Shown here piece by piece: positions 8,360 through 16,820 of a stretch of 64,000 nucleotides of DNA (positions within the stretch are counted from its first letter, which is position 1; each line of letters opens with the position of its first letter). The stretch comes from Lujinxingia sediminis (GTDB taxonomy: Bacteria > Myxococcota_A > Bradymonadia > Bradymonadales > Bradymonadaceae). The DNA lies in the NCBI RefSeq assembly GCF_004005565.1, contig NZ_SADD01000002.1, positions 1-64,000 on the forward strand, read 5' to 3'. Position numbers and translations under genes: made by a program. The notes beneath the pieces were generated by a model. The model was not told the origin of the DNA. It made no database searches and worked only from the letters and a program-made list of their open reading frames with translations.

Positions 8360-9835
8360 ATGCCCAACGATCAGCCCACCTTCGATCAGTACATCGCCCC
8401 CCTGCTCTCCCTGCTTGCCCGGCACCCCGACGGTCTCACGACGGCCGAGGTCTACGCCGCGCTGGCCAACGACCTGAATCTTTCCCAGGCGCAGATCGAG
8501 GAGCTCCTTCCCAGCGGGACGCAGCCGATACATCAAAACCGCATTGGGTGGGCCCATGACCGTCTCAAACGTGCGGACTTATCCGAGAGTGTGAAACGAG
8601 GGTTCTGGGCGCTGACGTCCGAGGGGCGCTCTCTGGCCAAACGTTACGAGCATAAACTTCCTCAAGAGGTCATCCATAGCCTCGCGAGACCCCGCAACGG
8701 CGCGCTTGATCTCAATACATTATTACCGTTCGTTGATCCTTCCAAAGATGACGAACCCTCGGTTAAAAACGAGCCTCCCTCGGAATCATTTACGTCTATT
8801 GAAGCGGCGAAAATCGTCCTGGCCGACGCTAGCGGCCCCCTTCACTTTAATGAGATAACCCGCCGTATTCTCGAACGCGACCTCTGGAAAACCACTGGCA
8901 AAACTCCCGCAGCTACCATCAGCGCGACACTCGCCGTCGACATCAAATACAAGGGCGAGGACTCGGACTTCCGACGAACGAAAGCGGGCTACTATGAGCT
9001 GAATCGCGACGGTCTCGAGAACCCATCCGAGGTCGAAATCGAGGTCGAGGACTCGCCCGAAGTAGAGCCCGGCCTCGTCTCATCGCCCGCCGCCGATGCG
9101 CCCGTTAAAAACACCGAAACCCTCTCCTTCACCGACGCTGCAGAACGCATCCTCCAGGTCTTCGCCGAGCGCGAGCCCATGCACCACACCGATATCACCA
9201 GCCGCGCGCTGGACCTTCGCCTCATCGAAACAAAGAGCCAGAACCCCTCCTCCACCTTGCTCGCCTCGGTTAGCCAGGAGATCCAGCGCCGTAAAGAGCG
9301 CAGTGACACTCCGCGTTTTGAGCTGCACGGCAATGGCCTCATCGGCCTGACCCGCTGGAGCCAGACCGGGCTGACCGCCTACATCCAGGCCCATAACGAC
9401 AGAATCCGCGCGCGCCTCCACCAGCAGCTCTTCGAGATGGACCCCACCGAATTTGAAGAACTCGTCGGCCGCCTTCTCATTGCGCTGGGCTTTGGCGACG
9501 TCGACGTCACCAGCCGCTCCAACGACGGCGGCATCGACGTGCGCGGCACCCTGGTCGTCGGCGACGTCATCCGCACCCGCATGGCCGTGCAGGTCAAACG
9601 CTGGAAGAACAACATCAGCAGCCCCACCGTCCAGCAGGTCCGCGGCAGCCTCGGCTCCCACGAACAGGGCCTCATCATCACCACCAGCGATTTCAGCTCC
9701 GGCGCCCGCATCGAGGCCGAACGCCCCGACGCCACCCCGGTCGGTTTGATGGACGGGACGCAGCTTGTGAAGTTGTTGGTGGAGTATGGGATCGGGGTGG
9801 AGAAGGATGAGTTGAGTTTGTTGCGGTTGGGCTAA
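8360..9835 (+). CDS. HARE-HTH / Mrr-type restriction endonuclease
   Basis: A 491-residue predicted type IV restriction enzyme. The N-terminus (1-110) is Mrr_N-like winged helix. Two HARE-HTH (ASXL-type) winged-helix domains follow, at about 150-220 (SIEAAKIVLADASGPLHFNEI) and 255-335 (TDAAERILQVFAEREPMHHTDI). The C-terminal Mrr catalytic domain starts at FEMDPTEFEELVGRLL. Its PD-(D/E)xK-like residues are visible as Asp393 in NDGGID and Gln411-Val-Lys413 in VQVKRW. Mrr enzymes cut DNA carrying modified bases; HARE domains are thought to recognise modified DNA. The gene opens the defence island and has GC-rich composition, unlike the next gene. No methyltransferase is paired with it. Confidence 0.88.
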   Translation: MPNDQPTFDQYIAPLLSLLARHPDGLTTAEVYAALANDLNLSQAQIEELLPSGTQPIHQNRIGWAHDRLKRADLSESVKRGFWALTSEGRSLAKRYEHKLPQEVIHSLARPRNGALDLNTLLPFVDPSKDDEPSVKNEPPSESFTSIEAAKIVLADASGPLHFNEITRRILERDLWKTTGKTPAATISATLAVDIKYKGEDSDFRRTKAGYYELNRDGLENPSEVEIEVEDSPEVEPGLVSSPAADAPVKNTETLSFTDAAERILQVFAEREPMHHTDITSRALDLRLIETKSQNPSSTLLASVSQEIQRRKERSDTPRFELHGNGLIGLTRWSQTGLTAYIQAHNDRIRARLHQQLFEMDPTEFEELVGRLLIALGFGDVDVTSRSNDGGIDVRGTLVVGDVIRTRMAVQVKRWKNNISSPTVQQVRGSLGSHEQGLIITTSDFSSGARIEAERPDATPVGLMDGTQLVKLLVEYGIGVEKDELSLLRLG

Positions 9836-9935
9836 ATATATCGACCGTTCTAGCCAAAACAGAAACAAACCCGCACGTTTCAACGTCCTAACCAATCCGA
9901 CAGACCGACGATTAAATATATTTGAGGCGCAACAA

Positions 9936-11603
9936 ATGAAAAACATAAAACTACCAACAAAAATAACACCAAGCCCCCACAACCCGCCGTTCAACATCGC
10001 AACTACAATTGACGCAATAATAGGAACACCACTGATGTGCGTCGGAGCTAACGGAAGTGGGAAAAGTGCATTTGGCGCTTGGATTGACAGCTCCAATCCA
10101 AACACGTACCGAATTAGCGCCCAAAGAGCAATATCAATGAACGAGGAGATCGCGCCGCAGCCTGTAAAAACAGCCGAAAGAAATTTCCATCGTCGTCACA
10201 CCACTCAAGACGTCTTTAATGAGCGTCTCTATCAACCCCAGAAGGACTTTGAGCCCTTACTTCAAGTATTGCTTGCGGAAAAGCGCCAACGTGATGCCGA
10301 GTTCGTACAAGAACACAAAGAAGCTGATAACCAGGACAGAGCAAAGCTAACACCAAAACTTACCAAAATAGATATTCTTCAAAAGATATGGGAACAAATA
10401 CTACCGCATCGAAAACTAATATTTGGAGACGGGCGAGTTGAAGTCAAGTCGGCTAACGCTGCTGATAACAATATAAAATACTCAGCAAAAAGAATGAGCG
10501 ATGGAGAACGCGTAACATTTTATCTTATAGGTCAATGCTTGTGCGCTCCTAAAAATAGCATTATTATAATTGACGAACCTGAAATCCACATTCATAAAGC
10601 TATCCGAGACCCTTTATGGAGCAGAATCGAGCACGCTCGATCAGATTGCACATTTATCTATCTCACGCACGATGTAGACTTCGCAGCATCACGGCCTGGC
10701 GCAACGTTAATATGGATCCGATCGTTCGACGGTGTGAATTGGGAATGGGAGGAATTAGATCGAACGGGTGATGTGCCTGAGCAAGTACGACTTGAACTTT
10801 TGGGAAGTAGAAATCCAGTATTATTCGTGGAGGGATCCGCAGAAAGTTATGATGTGGCAATTTATAGCGCAGTTTATCCCGAACTGACCGTTACGCCCCT
10901 CGGATCATGTGAAACAGTAATTCGAACCGTTCAAGGGTTTTCAACTTTAGAAGACTTTCACCATTACCAACCCAGAGGCATAATCGATCGCGACTATCGT
11001 TGTAAATCAGAGATAGATTCTCTAATTAAAAACGGGATACACATTCTTGACGTTGCGGAGATTGAACATCTCTTCTGCCTACCTGAAATCCTTACACAAC
11101 TTGCCACAGACTTACACTTTGACCCCGCCGATAAAATCAATAAATCAACAGAATTTGTATTATCCGAATTCGAAAGTGAACGAGAGATTCAAATCGCGAG
11201 ACGAGCAGAACGCGAAATCAAGTACATACTATCATCTCTGGATTTGTCAGGAGCAAAAAATCAAGATGAACTAAATGAAAAGTTTCAACTCACTCTAAGC
11301 AAAATAGACACCTCGGCCATTTATGAAAAGAGTAAATCCGTCATCGACTCGATTATCGAAAGCAAAAACTACATGGAAACATTGCGCGTATTCAATCGGA
11401 AAGGGCTCGCTCGCCAGCTAAGACACACCTTTGAAGGCACTTGCCCCATAAGCTTTATATCCCGTGCAATTCGACAAGGAAATGGTGAGAACTATTTAGC
11501 AGTCTTGAGGGACTGCCTCCCATCGGTCGAAGAGCTTTTTGATTATACAATTGAAAATATTGGCAGAAAGACGACCGGCTTAAACGAGAAATCATGCATC
11601 TAG
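9936..11603 (+). CDS. AAA ATPase with DUF4435 (TOPRIM-like) domain
   Basis: A 555-residue protein, markedly AT-rich compared with its neighbours. An ABC/SMC-type ATPase domain carries Walker A GANGSGKS (37-44), a signature-like MSDGER, and Walker B IIIIDEPE (Asp213-Glu214). The C-terminal half fits DUF4435, a TOPRIM-like domain: FVEG with Glu299 and the Asp-x-Asp of DRDY (351-353). This build recalls OLD-family nucleases, which pair such an ATPase with a TOPRIM nuclease in phage defence. No partner gene (UvrD-like GajB) is beside it, so it would be a single-protein system. The composition and the neighbourhood support acquisition by transfer. Confidence 0.85.
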   Translation: MKNIKLPTKITPSPHNPPFNIATTIDAIIGTPLMCVGANGSGKSAFGAWIDSSNPNTYRISAQRAISMNEEIAPQPVKTAERNFHRRHTTQDVFNERLYQPQKDFEPLLQVLLAEKRQRDAEFVQEHKEADNQDRAKLTPKLTKIDILQKIWEQILPHRKLIFGDGRVEVKSANAADNNIKYSAKRMSDGERVTFYLIGQCLCAPKNSIIIIDEPEIHIHKAIRDPLWSRIEHARSDCTFIYLTHDVDFAASRPGATLIWIRSFDGVNWEWEELDRTGDVPEQVRLELLGSRNPVLFVEGSAESYDVAIYSAVYPELTVTPLGSCETVIRTVQGFSTLEDFHHYQPRGIIDRDYRCKSEIDSLIKNGIHILDVAEIEHLFCLPEILTQLATDLHFDPADKINKSTEFVLSEFESEREIQIARRAEREIKYILSSLDLSGAKNQDELNEKFQLTLSKIDTSAIYEKSKSVIDSIIESKNYMETLRVFNRKGLARQLRHTFEGTCPISFISRAIRQGNGENYLAVLRDCLPSVEELFDYTIENIGRKTTGLNEKSCI

Positions 11604-11655
11604 AAACAATCAGCGTTACAACCGACTCAAACGTACCATTCGCCAACCTGCCTTT

Positions 11656-11995
11656 CTCGACACCCAGATCCCCAACTCAGCCCCCTTACCTGCCCCACTC
11701 CGCACCCGAGTCCCCCAACTCAGGCCCCTTAGCTCAGACTCTCGCTACCCAGATCCCCAACTCAGCCTCCTGAGCGCCGGACCTCGACACCCAGATCCCC
11801 AACTCAGCCCGCTCAACTCCCCGACCTGGACACCCAGATCCCCAACTCAGCTCCCTTACCTCCGCTTCTGGGTCTCCAGAGCCGCAACTCAGCACGCTTA
11901 CCTGCCCTTCTGGGTGGGCAAGTCCCAGGGCTAAGCAGGCTTACCTCCCAATCTTCGCCACCGGGCGCCCCGACCAGGCGCATTTAGCTCCCCAA
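11656..11995. repeat. Tandem array 1, eight units of 42-43 bp
   Basis: Unit starts read at 11656, 11698, 11741, 11783, 11826, 11868, 11910 and 11953, so the spacing is 42 or 43 bp. The best-kept core is CACCCAGATCCCCAACTCAG; the last two or three units are degenerate. The strand shown is pyrimidine-rich. The alternating spacing breaks any reading frame, so it is not coding. The same family forms the array at 38588-38971. Confidence 0.88.
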
Positions 11996-12004
11996 CCCAA
12001 CCAC

Positions 12005-12032
12005 AAAAAAACCCTCCGGCCTCACCGGAGGG
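12005..12032 (-). terminator. Terminator of the truncated duplicate gene
   Basis: CCCTCCGG (12012-12019) pairs with CCGGAGGG (12025-12032). On the minus strand the stem is followed by seven T. It lies downstream of the stop at 12076. An identical hairpin is at 15408-15435. Confidence 0.82.
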
Positions 12033-12075
12033 TTTTCTCGCTCACACCAGCTTACGCGTTCTCACCACTCACCCA

Positions 12076-12804
12076 TCACGCATCGACAGGCTCCACCACC
12101 GGCACCGGGTCGGTCGAAGGCCCATCGTTCACCACCACATCATTTGCCACGGGCGAGGCGGGGTCGGCGAGTACCGGGTCGGCCGCGGTACGCGAATCGT
12201 ACATGGTGGTGATGGCCGGCATGAGCTGGCGAATGCTCGCATCGGCATCGAGCGAGAGCGCCGCATCGACGAACTGACGCGCCGCCACGTAGGCGCGCCG
12301 AGCCTGGGCGCGCGCGGCAAAGAGCTTCTGCATGGCTTTGACCGCATCGGCATTCTCGGCATCGGCGACTTTCAGCGCCTGAGAGAACGCCTCCTGCGCG
12401 CTCTGAGCCTCGACCACCACGGGGTGATCCGCGCCCAACGCCTCCCCGGCATAGCCCAGCGCGGTGCCCATCACCGAACCCGTCCGGTCAACGCCCAGCG
12501 CCCGAAAGCCCGAGGGCGGCAGCGGCATCCCCCGATCCAGGCGCTCCTTCAAAAGCTCCGCGTCCGCCGACGCATCCGCCACCGCCAGGTAGTATGTGGC
12601 CTGCGCCGTGGCGTAGAGGCGCTCATACGCCACCTCCACCTCCACTTCCGCCCGCGCCACGTCCTCACTGGCCCGCACCGCCTCCTCGCCCTCCGCCAGC
12701 GCCTCACGCACGGCCTGGCTGTAGGGCACCAGACGACCCTCCAGAAGCTCCACCGCCAACTCCAGCGCGCGCCGACCGTGCGGATCCTCGGTCTTCGGCG
12801 CCAC
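12076..12804 (-). pseudogene. 5'-truncated duplicate of the 15479-16276 gene
   Basis: The open frame gives 242 residues that match the C-terminal part of the protein encoded at 15479-16276, with about a dozen substitutions (for example GYAGEAL versus GYAEEAL). The N-terminal residues (MSEAKFDVKLKAW...) and the ribosome binding site of the full copy are missing, because similarity ends near 12820. The first in-frame start used here is therefore probably not a real one. The reading frame has stayed open, so the duplication is recent or some product is made. The best explanation is a displaced gene end left when the segment 12821-15404 was inserted. Confidence 0.75.
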
Positions 12805-12843
12805 CGTCTTGAGCCGGTCTGCACCAGAGATATGGTTGATGAA

Positions 12844-12884
12844 GTCTAGGCATTATATATATAATGACGCCAACGCGCCTAGAC
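12844..12884. promoter_or_regulatory. Inverted repeat around an AT palindrome upstream of the HsdR-like gene
   Basis: GTCTAGGC (12844-12851) and GCCTAGAC (12877-12884) form a perfect 8-bp inverted repeat. Between them is the self-complementary ATTATATATATAAT (12852-12865), which may hold a -10 element. It lies about 80 bp before the gene and just inside the left junction of the inserted segment, so it may be an operator, a promoter or part of an element end. Confidence 0.45.
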
Positions 12885-12961
12885 GCTAGACGCAGCAAGG
12901 TTTTCAGAACAACACGCATCTATAACACATACATTACCACCAACTAAACCACACAAAATTC

Positions 12962-15382
12962 ATGGTGAACGCAATGAGCTACGAAGAAGGATACGAAAAT
13001 CTTCGCAAGCTAAAGTCGCTATATGAGTCCACAGAGTCACACCGAAATGAAGCAACGACGAGACTCCATCTAATAGATCAGCTTTTTTTCAACTGCCTTG
13101 GTTGGGAACGCAGTGAGACCAACGCGGAAGAACACGACAATGGTGAGTATGTCGACTACATGTTTTACATTACCAATCGGGTGTTAGTAGTTGAGGCAAA
13201 AAAGGAAGGAATTTCATTTGAAGTCCCCGCCGGAAACCGCACCAGAATTAGAAAAATAAGTACCATTTGTCGGGGAAATGCAGGCCTTCAAAGTGCCATT
13301 CAACAAGCATTAAGATATGCCCAGCAATGCGGTGTTTTATTTGCGGCTGTAGCAAATGGCCATCAAATTATCGCATTTCTTGCTACTAGAACTGATGGCG
13401 TGTCTCCGATGGAAGGACAAGCTCTCGTTTTTGAAAGCTTTGACGTTATGGAAGCTGACTTTCTTATACTTTGGAACGCCCTATCTCGCAGTGCCGTCTC
13501 TAAACGCAATTTGAAGTACCAGCTTCTTCAAACTCCATATAAAGAGCCCCCTACGAAACTGGCGCAAAAGATCCCAGACTATCCTGGTGTCATATCGAGA
13601 AATATTTATCAGGCTGAAATGAAGAATTTGGCAGAAATGGTTTTTGAAGATATTCCCAAAGACTCTCGATTTGAAGCGGAGTTTTTAGATGAGTGTTATT
13701 GCGAAATAGGAGCACTCTCTCAAAGCTCACTACTCGGGAAAGCAGTTTTAAACACAAGATACGCTGCCGTATTCGACACCTCAACTCCCGGCCCAGCTAT
13801 AACTCCCGCAAATACAAAAAACGGAATTTCAGAAGAACTTAAAAACCCAAGCGCGTCGAATCGACCGATTCTTATTCTTGGCGAGGTAGGGGTCGGAAAA
13901 ACCACTTTTTTACGACGCCTTGTATTAGAACAAAAATCAGAAAGTGAAGACTTAGTAAGCCTATTCGTTAACTTAGGTTACGAGGCAAACCTTACTGATA
14001 ATCTGCGAAGCTATTTATTGCGTGAAATTTGCAGCCAAATCAAGAGAAAATATCAAATCAACATCTACTCAAACAAGTTCGTCCGACATCTTTATCGCGA
14101 CGAACTCCGAGAGCTTGAAGACGGCATTCATGGCGACTTGAAACAAATAAATCCAGAAAAATATTTAGAGAAAGAAATTGAACTCTTAGAAAGTCTTCAG
14201 AGAATTTCAGACTCTCATCTTAAGCGGGCAATTGAAGAGCTCGCTAGATCCCATCGGAAACGGCTCTTGCTTTTTTTGGACAATGCTGACCAACGGGATT
14301 TACATACACAGCAATTGGTATTCTTGGCGGCCCAAGAGTTTTCGCAATGGCCCGTCACTGTATTTGTCTCCCTTCGTCCCAGCACTTATTACGAATCTCT
14401 TAGAAATGGTGCATTGAGTGGTTATCATCCCAAGGCGTTTACAATTTCACCAGCACGAACTGATGAAGTAATCAAAAAGAGGTTGAATCTTGCAAGGAAA
14501 ATTTTAGCTGGCGACTCTTCTGTCGCTTTAACGTCTCCAAATATTGAAAGAATGGTACCAGAGCTTTCTTTGATTGTTCGATCGTTCCAGAACTCTTTCA
14601 CAAAGCGGGGCGAAATAGCCGAGTTTGTTGATAATGTCGCAGCAGGAAATTTACGGCAGGCTTTGGATTTTGTTCGAGACTCCTTTGGAAGCGCGCATGT
14701 CAACACAAAAAAGATGGTTGAAATATATAGAAAATCAGGACGATACACTGTGCCACTTCACGAGTTAATCAGGTCAGTAATGTTCGGTGATACAATGTAT
14801 TTTTCTCCAAAAACTTCACCCATTTGCAATTTGTTTGATGTGACCTCCTGTAATGAAAGAGAGCACTTCTTACTTCCCCTTTTAATGCAGCTTTTGCTTG
14901 ATAAAGCGAATGTTGGGCAATCGGACGGCTTTGTTGAAGCGCCTAAAGTTGTGGCTCAACTACAATCTTTTGGTTTCATCCCAGAGCAGATTGACGATGC
15001 GATCCTTCGCGCTACCAACCATAGATTAGTAACTACTTCTGGCGGTCGTCGACCATCTCAATCCAATCAATACCAAGTCCAACTTCGTATTACGACAGCC
15101 GGAGCATATCATATTTTAAGGCTTACTCGGATGTTCACCTATATCGACGCAGTTGTGGTTGACACTCCGATTTTTGACGAAAGTCTACATGCCAGGATTC
15201 GTGATGAGTGGACAATACGGGGTCGAATTAAGAGGGCTGAAGAATTTGTGAACTATTTGGATATAGCGTGGGAACGATCGAGCTTCGGCACACAACCACT
15301 TGGTTGGGAGTCTATATCATCCTCACTGAAAGAAGACATCAATAGAATCAAAACAGCAATCGATCGACCTGTGTCGAGATAG
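12962..15382 (+). CDS. HsdR-N-like nuclease fused to a P-loop NTPase (806 aa)
   Basis: A low-GC gene encoding a predicted single-protein defence nuclease. The N-terminal domain resembles the type I restriction HsdR N-terminal nuclease: Asp65 in VDYMFY and Glu78-Ala-Lys80 in VVEAKKEG form a D...ExK pattern. A STAND/AAA-type NTPase follows with Walker A GEVGVGKTT (307-315) and Walker B LLLFLDNAD (Asp440). About 300 further residues contain HTH-like pieces (FVEAPKVVAQLQSFGF). There is no helicase domain, hence it is not a type I R subunit. The start is ATG 12962 or ATG 12974; neither has a strong ribosome binding site. The gene is enclosed by the duplicated 820-bp segments, which suggests arrival as a single cargo gene. 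Confidence 0.8.
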   Translation: MVNAMSYEEGYENLRKLKSLYESTESHRNEATTRLHLIDQLFFNCLGWERSETNAEEHDNGEYVDYMFYITNRVLVVEAKKEGISFEVPAGNRTRIRKISTICRGNAGLQSAIQQALRYAQQCGVLFAAVANGHQIIAFLATRTDGVSPMEGQALVFESFDVMEADFLILWNALSRSAVSKRNLKYQLLQTPYKEPPTKLAQKIPDYPGVISRNIYQAEMKNLAEMVFEDIPKDSRFEAEFLDECYCEIGALSQSSLLGKAVLNTRYAAVFDTSTPGPAITPANTKNGISEELKNPSASNRPILILGEVGVGKTTFLRRLVLEQKSESEDLVSLFVNLGYEANLTDNLRSYLLREICSQIKRKYQINIYSNKFVRHLYRDELRELEDGIHGDLKQINPEKYLEKEIELLESLQRISDSHLKRAIEELARSHRKRLLLFLDNADQRDLHTQQLVFLAAQEFSQWPVTVFVSLRPSTYYESLRNGALSGYHPKAFTISPARTDEVIKKRLNLARKILAGDSSVALTSPNIERMVPELSLIVRSFQNSFTKRGEIAEFVDNVAAGNLRQALDFVRDSFGSAHVNTKKMVEIYRKSGRYTVPLHELIRSVMFGDTMYFSPKTSPICNLFDVTSCNEREHFLLPLLMQLLLDKANVGQSDGFVEAPKVVAQLQSFGFIPEQIDDAILRATNHRLVTTSGGRRPSQSNQYQVQLRITTAGAYHILRLTRMFTYIDAVVVDTPIFDESLHARIRDEWTIRGRIKRAEEFVNYLDIAWERSSFGTQPLGWESISSSLKEDINRIKTAIDRPVSR

Positions 15383-15404
15383 AGCTACTCTGCTCCTCCT
15401 CACC

Positions 15405-16223
15405 CACAAAAAAACCCTCCGGCCTCACCGGAGGGTTTTCTCGCTCACACCTGCTTACGCGTTCTCACCACTCACCCATCACGCGTCGGCGGGCTCTACC
15501 ACCGGCACCGGGTCGGCCGAAGGCCCGTCGTTCACCACCACATCATCCGCCACGGGCAAGGTGGGGTCGGCGAGTACCGGGTCGGCCGCTGTACGAGAAT
15601 CGTACATGGTGGTGATGGCCGGCATGAGCTGGCGAATGCTCGCATCGGCATCGAGCGAGAGCGCCGCGTCGACGAACTGGCGCGCCGCCACGTAGGCGCG
15701 GCGAGCCTGGGCGCGCGCGGCAAAGAGCTTCTGCATGGCTTTGACCGCATCGGCATTCTCGGCATCGGCGACTTTAAGCGCCTGGGAGAACGCCTCCTGC
15801 GCGCCCTGCGCCTCGACCACGACGGGGTGATCCGCGCCCAACGCCTCTTCGGCATAACCCAGCGCGGTGCCCATCACCGAACCCGTCCGGTCGACACCTA
15901 ACGCCCGAAAGCCCGAGGGCGGCAGCGGCATCCCCCGATCCAGGCGCTCCTTCAAAAGCTCCGCGTCCGCCGACGCATCCGCCACCGCCAGGTAGTACGT
16001 GGCCTGCGCCGTGGCGTAGAGGCGCTCATACGCCACCTCCACCTCCACCTCCGCCCGCGCCACGTCCTCACTCGCCCGCACCGCCTCCTCGCCCTCCGCC
16101 AGCGCCTCACGCACCGCCTGGCTGTAGGGCACCAGGCGACCCTCCAGAAGCTCCACCGCCAGCTCCAGCGCCTTCTGAGCGTGCGGATCCTCGGTTTTCG
16201 GCGCCACCGTCTTGAGCCGGTCC
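15405..16223. repeat. Duplicated segment, right copy
   Basis: Counterpart of 12002-12820 at an offset of 3403 bp. This copy continues into the intact 5' end of its gene. The direct orientation of the two copies could allow deletion of the 2.6-kb insert by homologous recombination. Confidence 0.9.
15408..15435 (-). terminator. Terminator of the 15479-16276 gene
   Basis: An 8-bp GC-rich stem (15415-15422 with 15428-15435) with a run of seven T on the minus strand, identical to the hairpin at 12005-12032. On the plus strand it has four T and may also serve the HsdR-like gene ending at 15382. Confidence 0.82.
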
Positions 16224-16276
16224 GCGCTACGCTCCATCCACGCCTTCAACTTCACATCAAACTTGGCCTCAGACAT
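15479..16276 (-). CDS. Unrecognised helical, Ala/Glu-rich protein (265 aa)
   Basis: The protein begins MSEAKFDVKLKAWMERSAD; the ATG at 16274-16276 has AAGGAG 8 nt upstream, so the longer frame to 16339 is not used. The sequence is almost entirely helical and acidic, with long Ala/Glu/Arg runs (EALAEGEEAVRASEDVARAE) that look like coiled coil, and a disordered Asp/Val/Pro-rich tail (VNDGPSADPVPVVEPADA). No family is recognised; there is no signal peptide or membrane segment. GC-rich composition shows it is a resident gene. A 5'-truncated duplicate lies at 12076-12804, on the far side of the low-GC HsdR-like gene. Confidence 0.72.
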   Translation of the reverse strand: MSEAKFDVKLKAWMERSADRLKTVAPKTEDPHAQKALELAVELLEGRLVPYSQAVREALAEGEEAVRASEDVARAEVEVEVAYERLYATAQATYYLAVADASADAELLKERLDRGMPLPPSGFRALGVDRTGSVMGTALGYAEEALGADHPVVVEAQGAQEAFSQALKVADAENADAVKAMQKLFAARAQARRAYVAARQFVDAALSLDADASIRQLMPAITTMYDSRTAADPVLADPTLPVADDVVVNDGPSADPVPVVEPADA

Positions 16277-16493
16277 CAGAACACTCCTTTTCGGAAGTGC
16301 CCGCCCATCCCCCAGCACGATCGCCAGCGCCCGTACCATTACGGGCGATCAGGTGATGCGATCTGGATTACCAGCAGCGGTGTCTCCCCCGGGGGAGACG
16401 TGGTGTTTGTGAATGAGATCGTTGTGCCACGGGGGAGGTGGGGGTGGCAAGGGGAGTGGCGGGAGGGCGTATGAAAGCGTTGTGGTGGGGGGA
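16277..16493. other. Short intergenic stretch with a GC-rich palindrome
   Basis: Upstream of the minus-strand gene. It contains the perfect hairpin GTCTCCCCCGGGGGAGAC near 16380-16397 and then G-rich DNA. No gene is visible. Confidence 0.5.
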
Positions 16494-16598
16494 CACTACA
16501 GCTGGGTCAAGTTCTACAATACCAAACAACCCCACCAGGCGCTCGGGAATAAATCACCAACTGTGTATGGCGCTTTGTTTGGCGAGTTGGCCGCTTGA
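16494..16598 (+). pseudogene. Remnant of an IS3-family transposase (OrfB C-terminus)
   Basis: The translated stretch WVKFYNTKQPHQALGNKSP is the conserved end of the IS3-family integrase core (normally FYNxxRPHxALGxxTP). Only about 35 residues remain before the stop at 16598, preceded by unrelated G-rich sequence. This is a scar of a lost insertion sequence at the edge of the low-GC restriction-modification genes. Confidence 0.8.
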
Positions 16599-16820
16599 TT
16601 TAGGGGAGGTGTTATAATAAGAGAGAGGTCGAGTGAAAGTTTAAACTCTTAAAAACACATAATTCAGAAAACCAACTATCAAAACCAACCTCAACCTCCA
16701 CATGTAGAACAAACCATAACCAGCAAGACCACCCAATTTAAATCTGCGCATATAAGAACTTTAAACCACATATTCACCAGAAATCAAAACCAACTCCATT
16801 ATCCGCAAAGACACCACAAC
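16599..16820. other. AT-rich intergenic spacer
   Basis: About 220 bp of AT-rich DNA between the transposase scar and the end of the methyltransferase gene. No gene, terminator or clear repeat is seen. Confidence 0.5.

Larger units (their letters stand above)
12002..12820. repeat. Duplicated segment, left copy
   Basis: About 820 bp that recur at 15405-16223 with a constant offset of 3403 bp. The copy includes a terminator and the 3' part of a gene. Similarity starts at CACAAAAAAACCC and ends near 12820, inside the gene. The two copies flank a low-GC gene. Confidence 0.9.

Noticed and set aside
12076-12804. An independent functional gene
   Set aside because: It is a copy of the 15479-16276 gene without its start region; the first usable start codon lacks a ribosome binding site.
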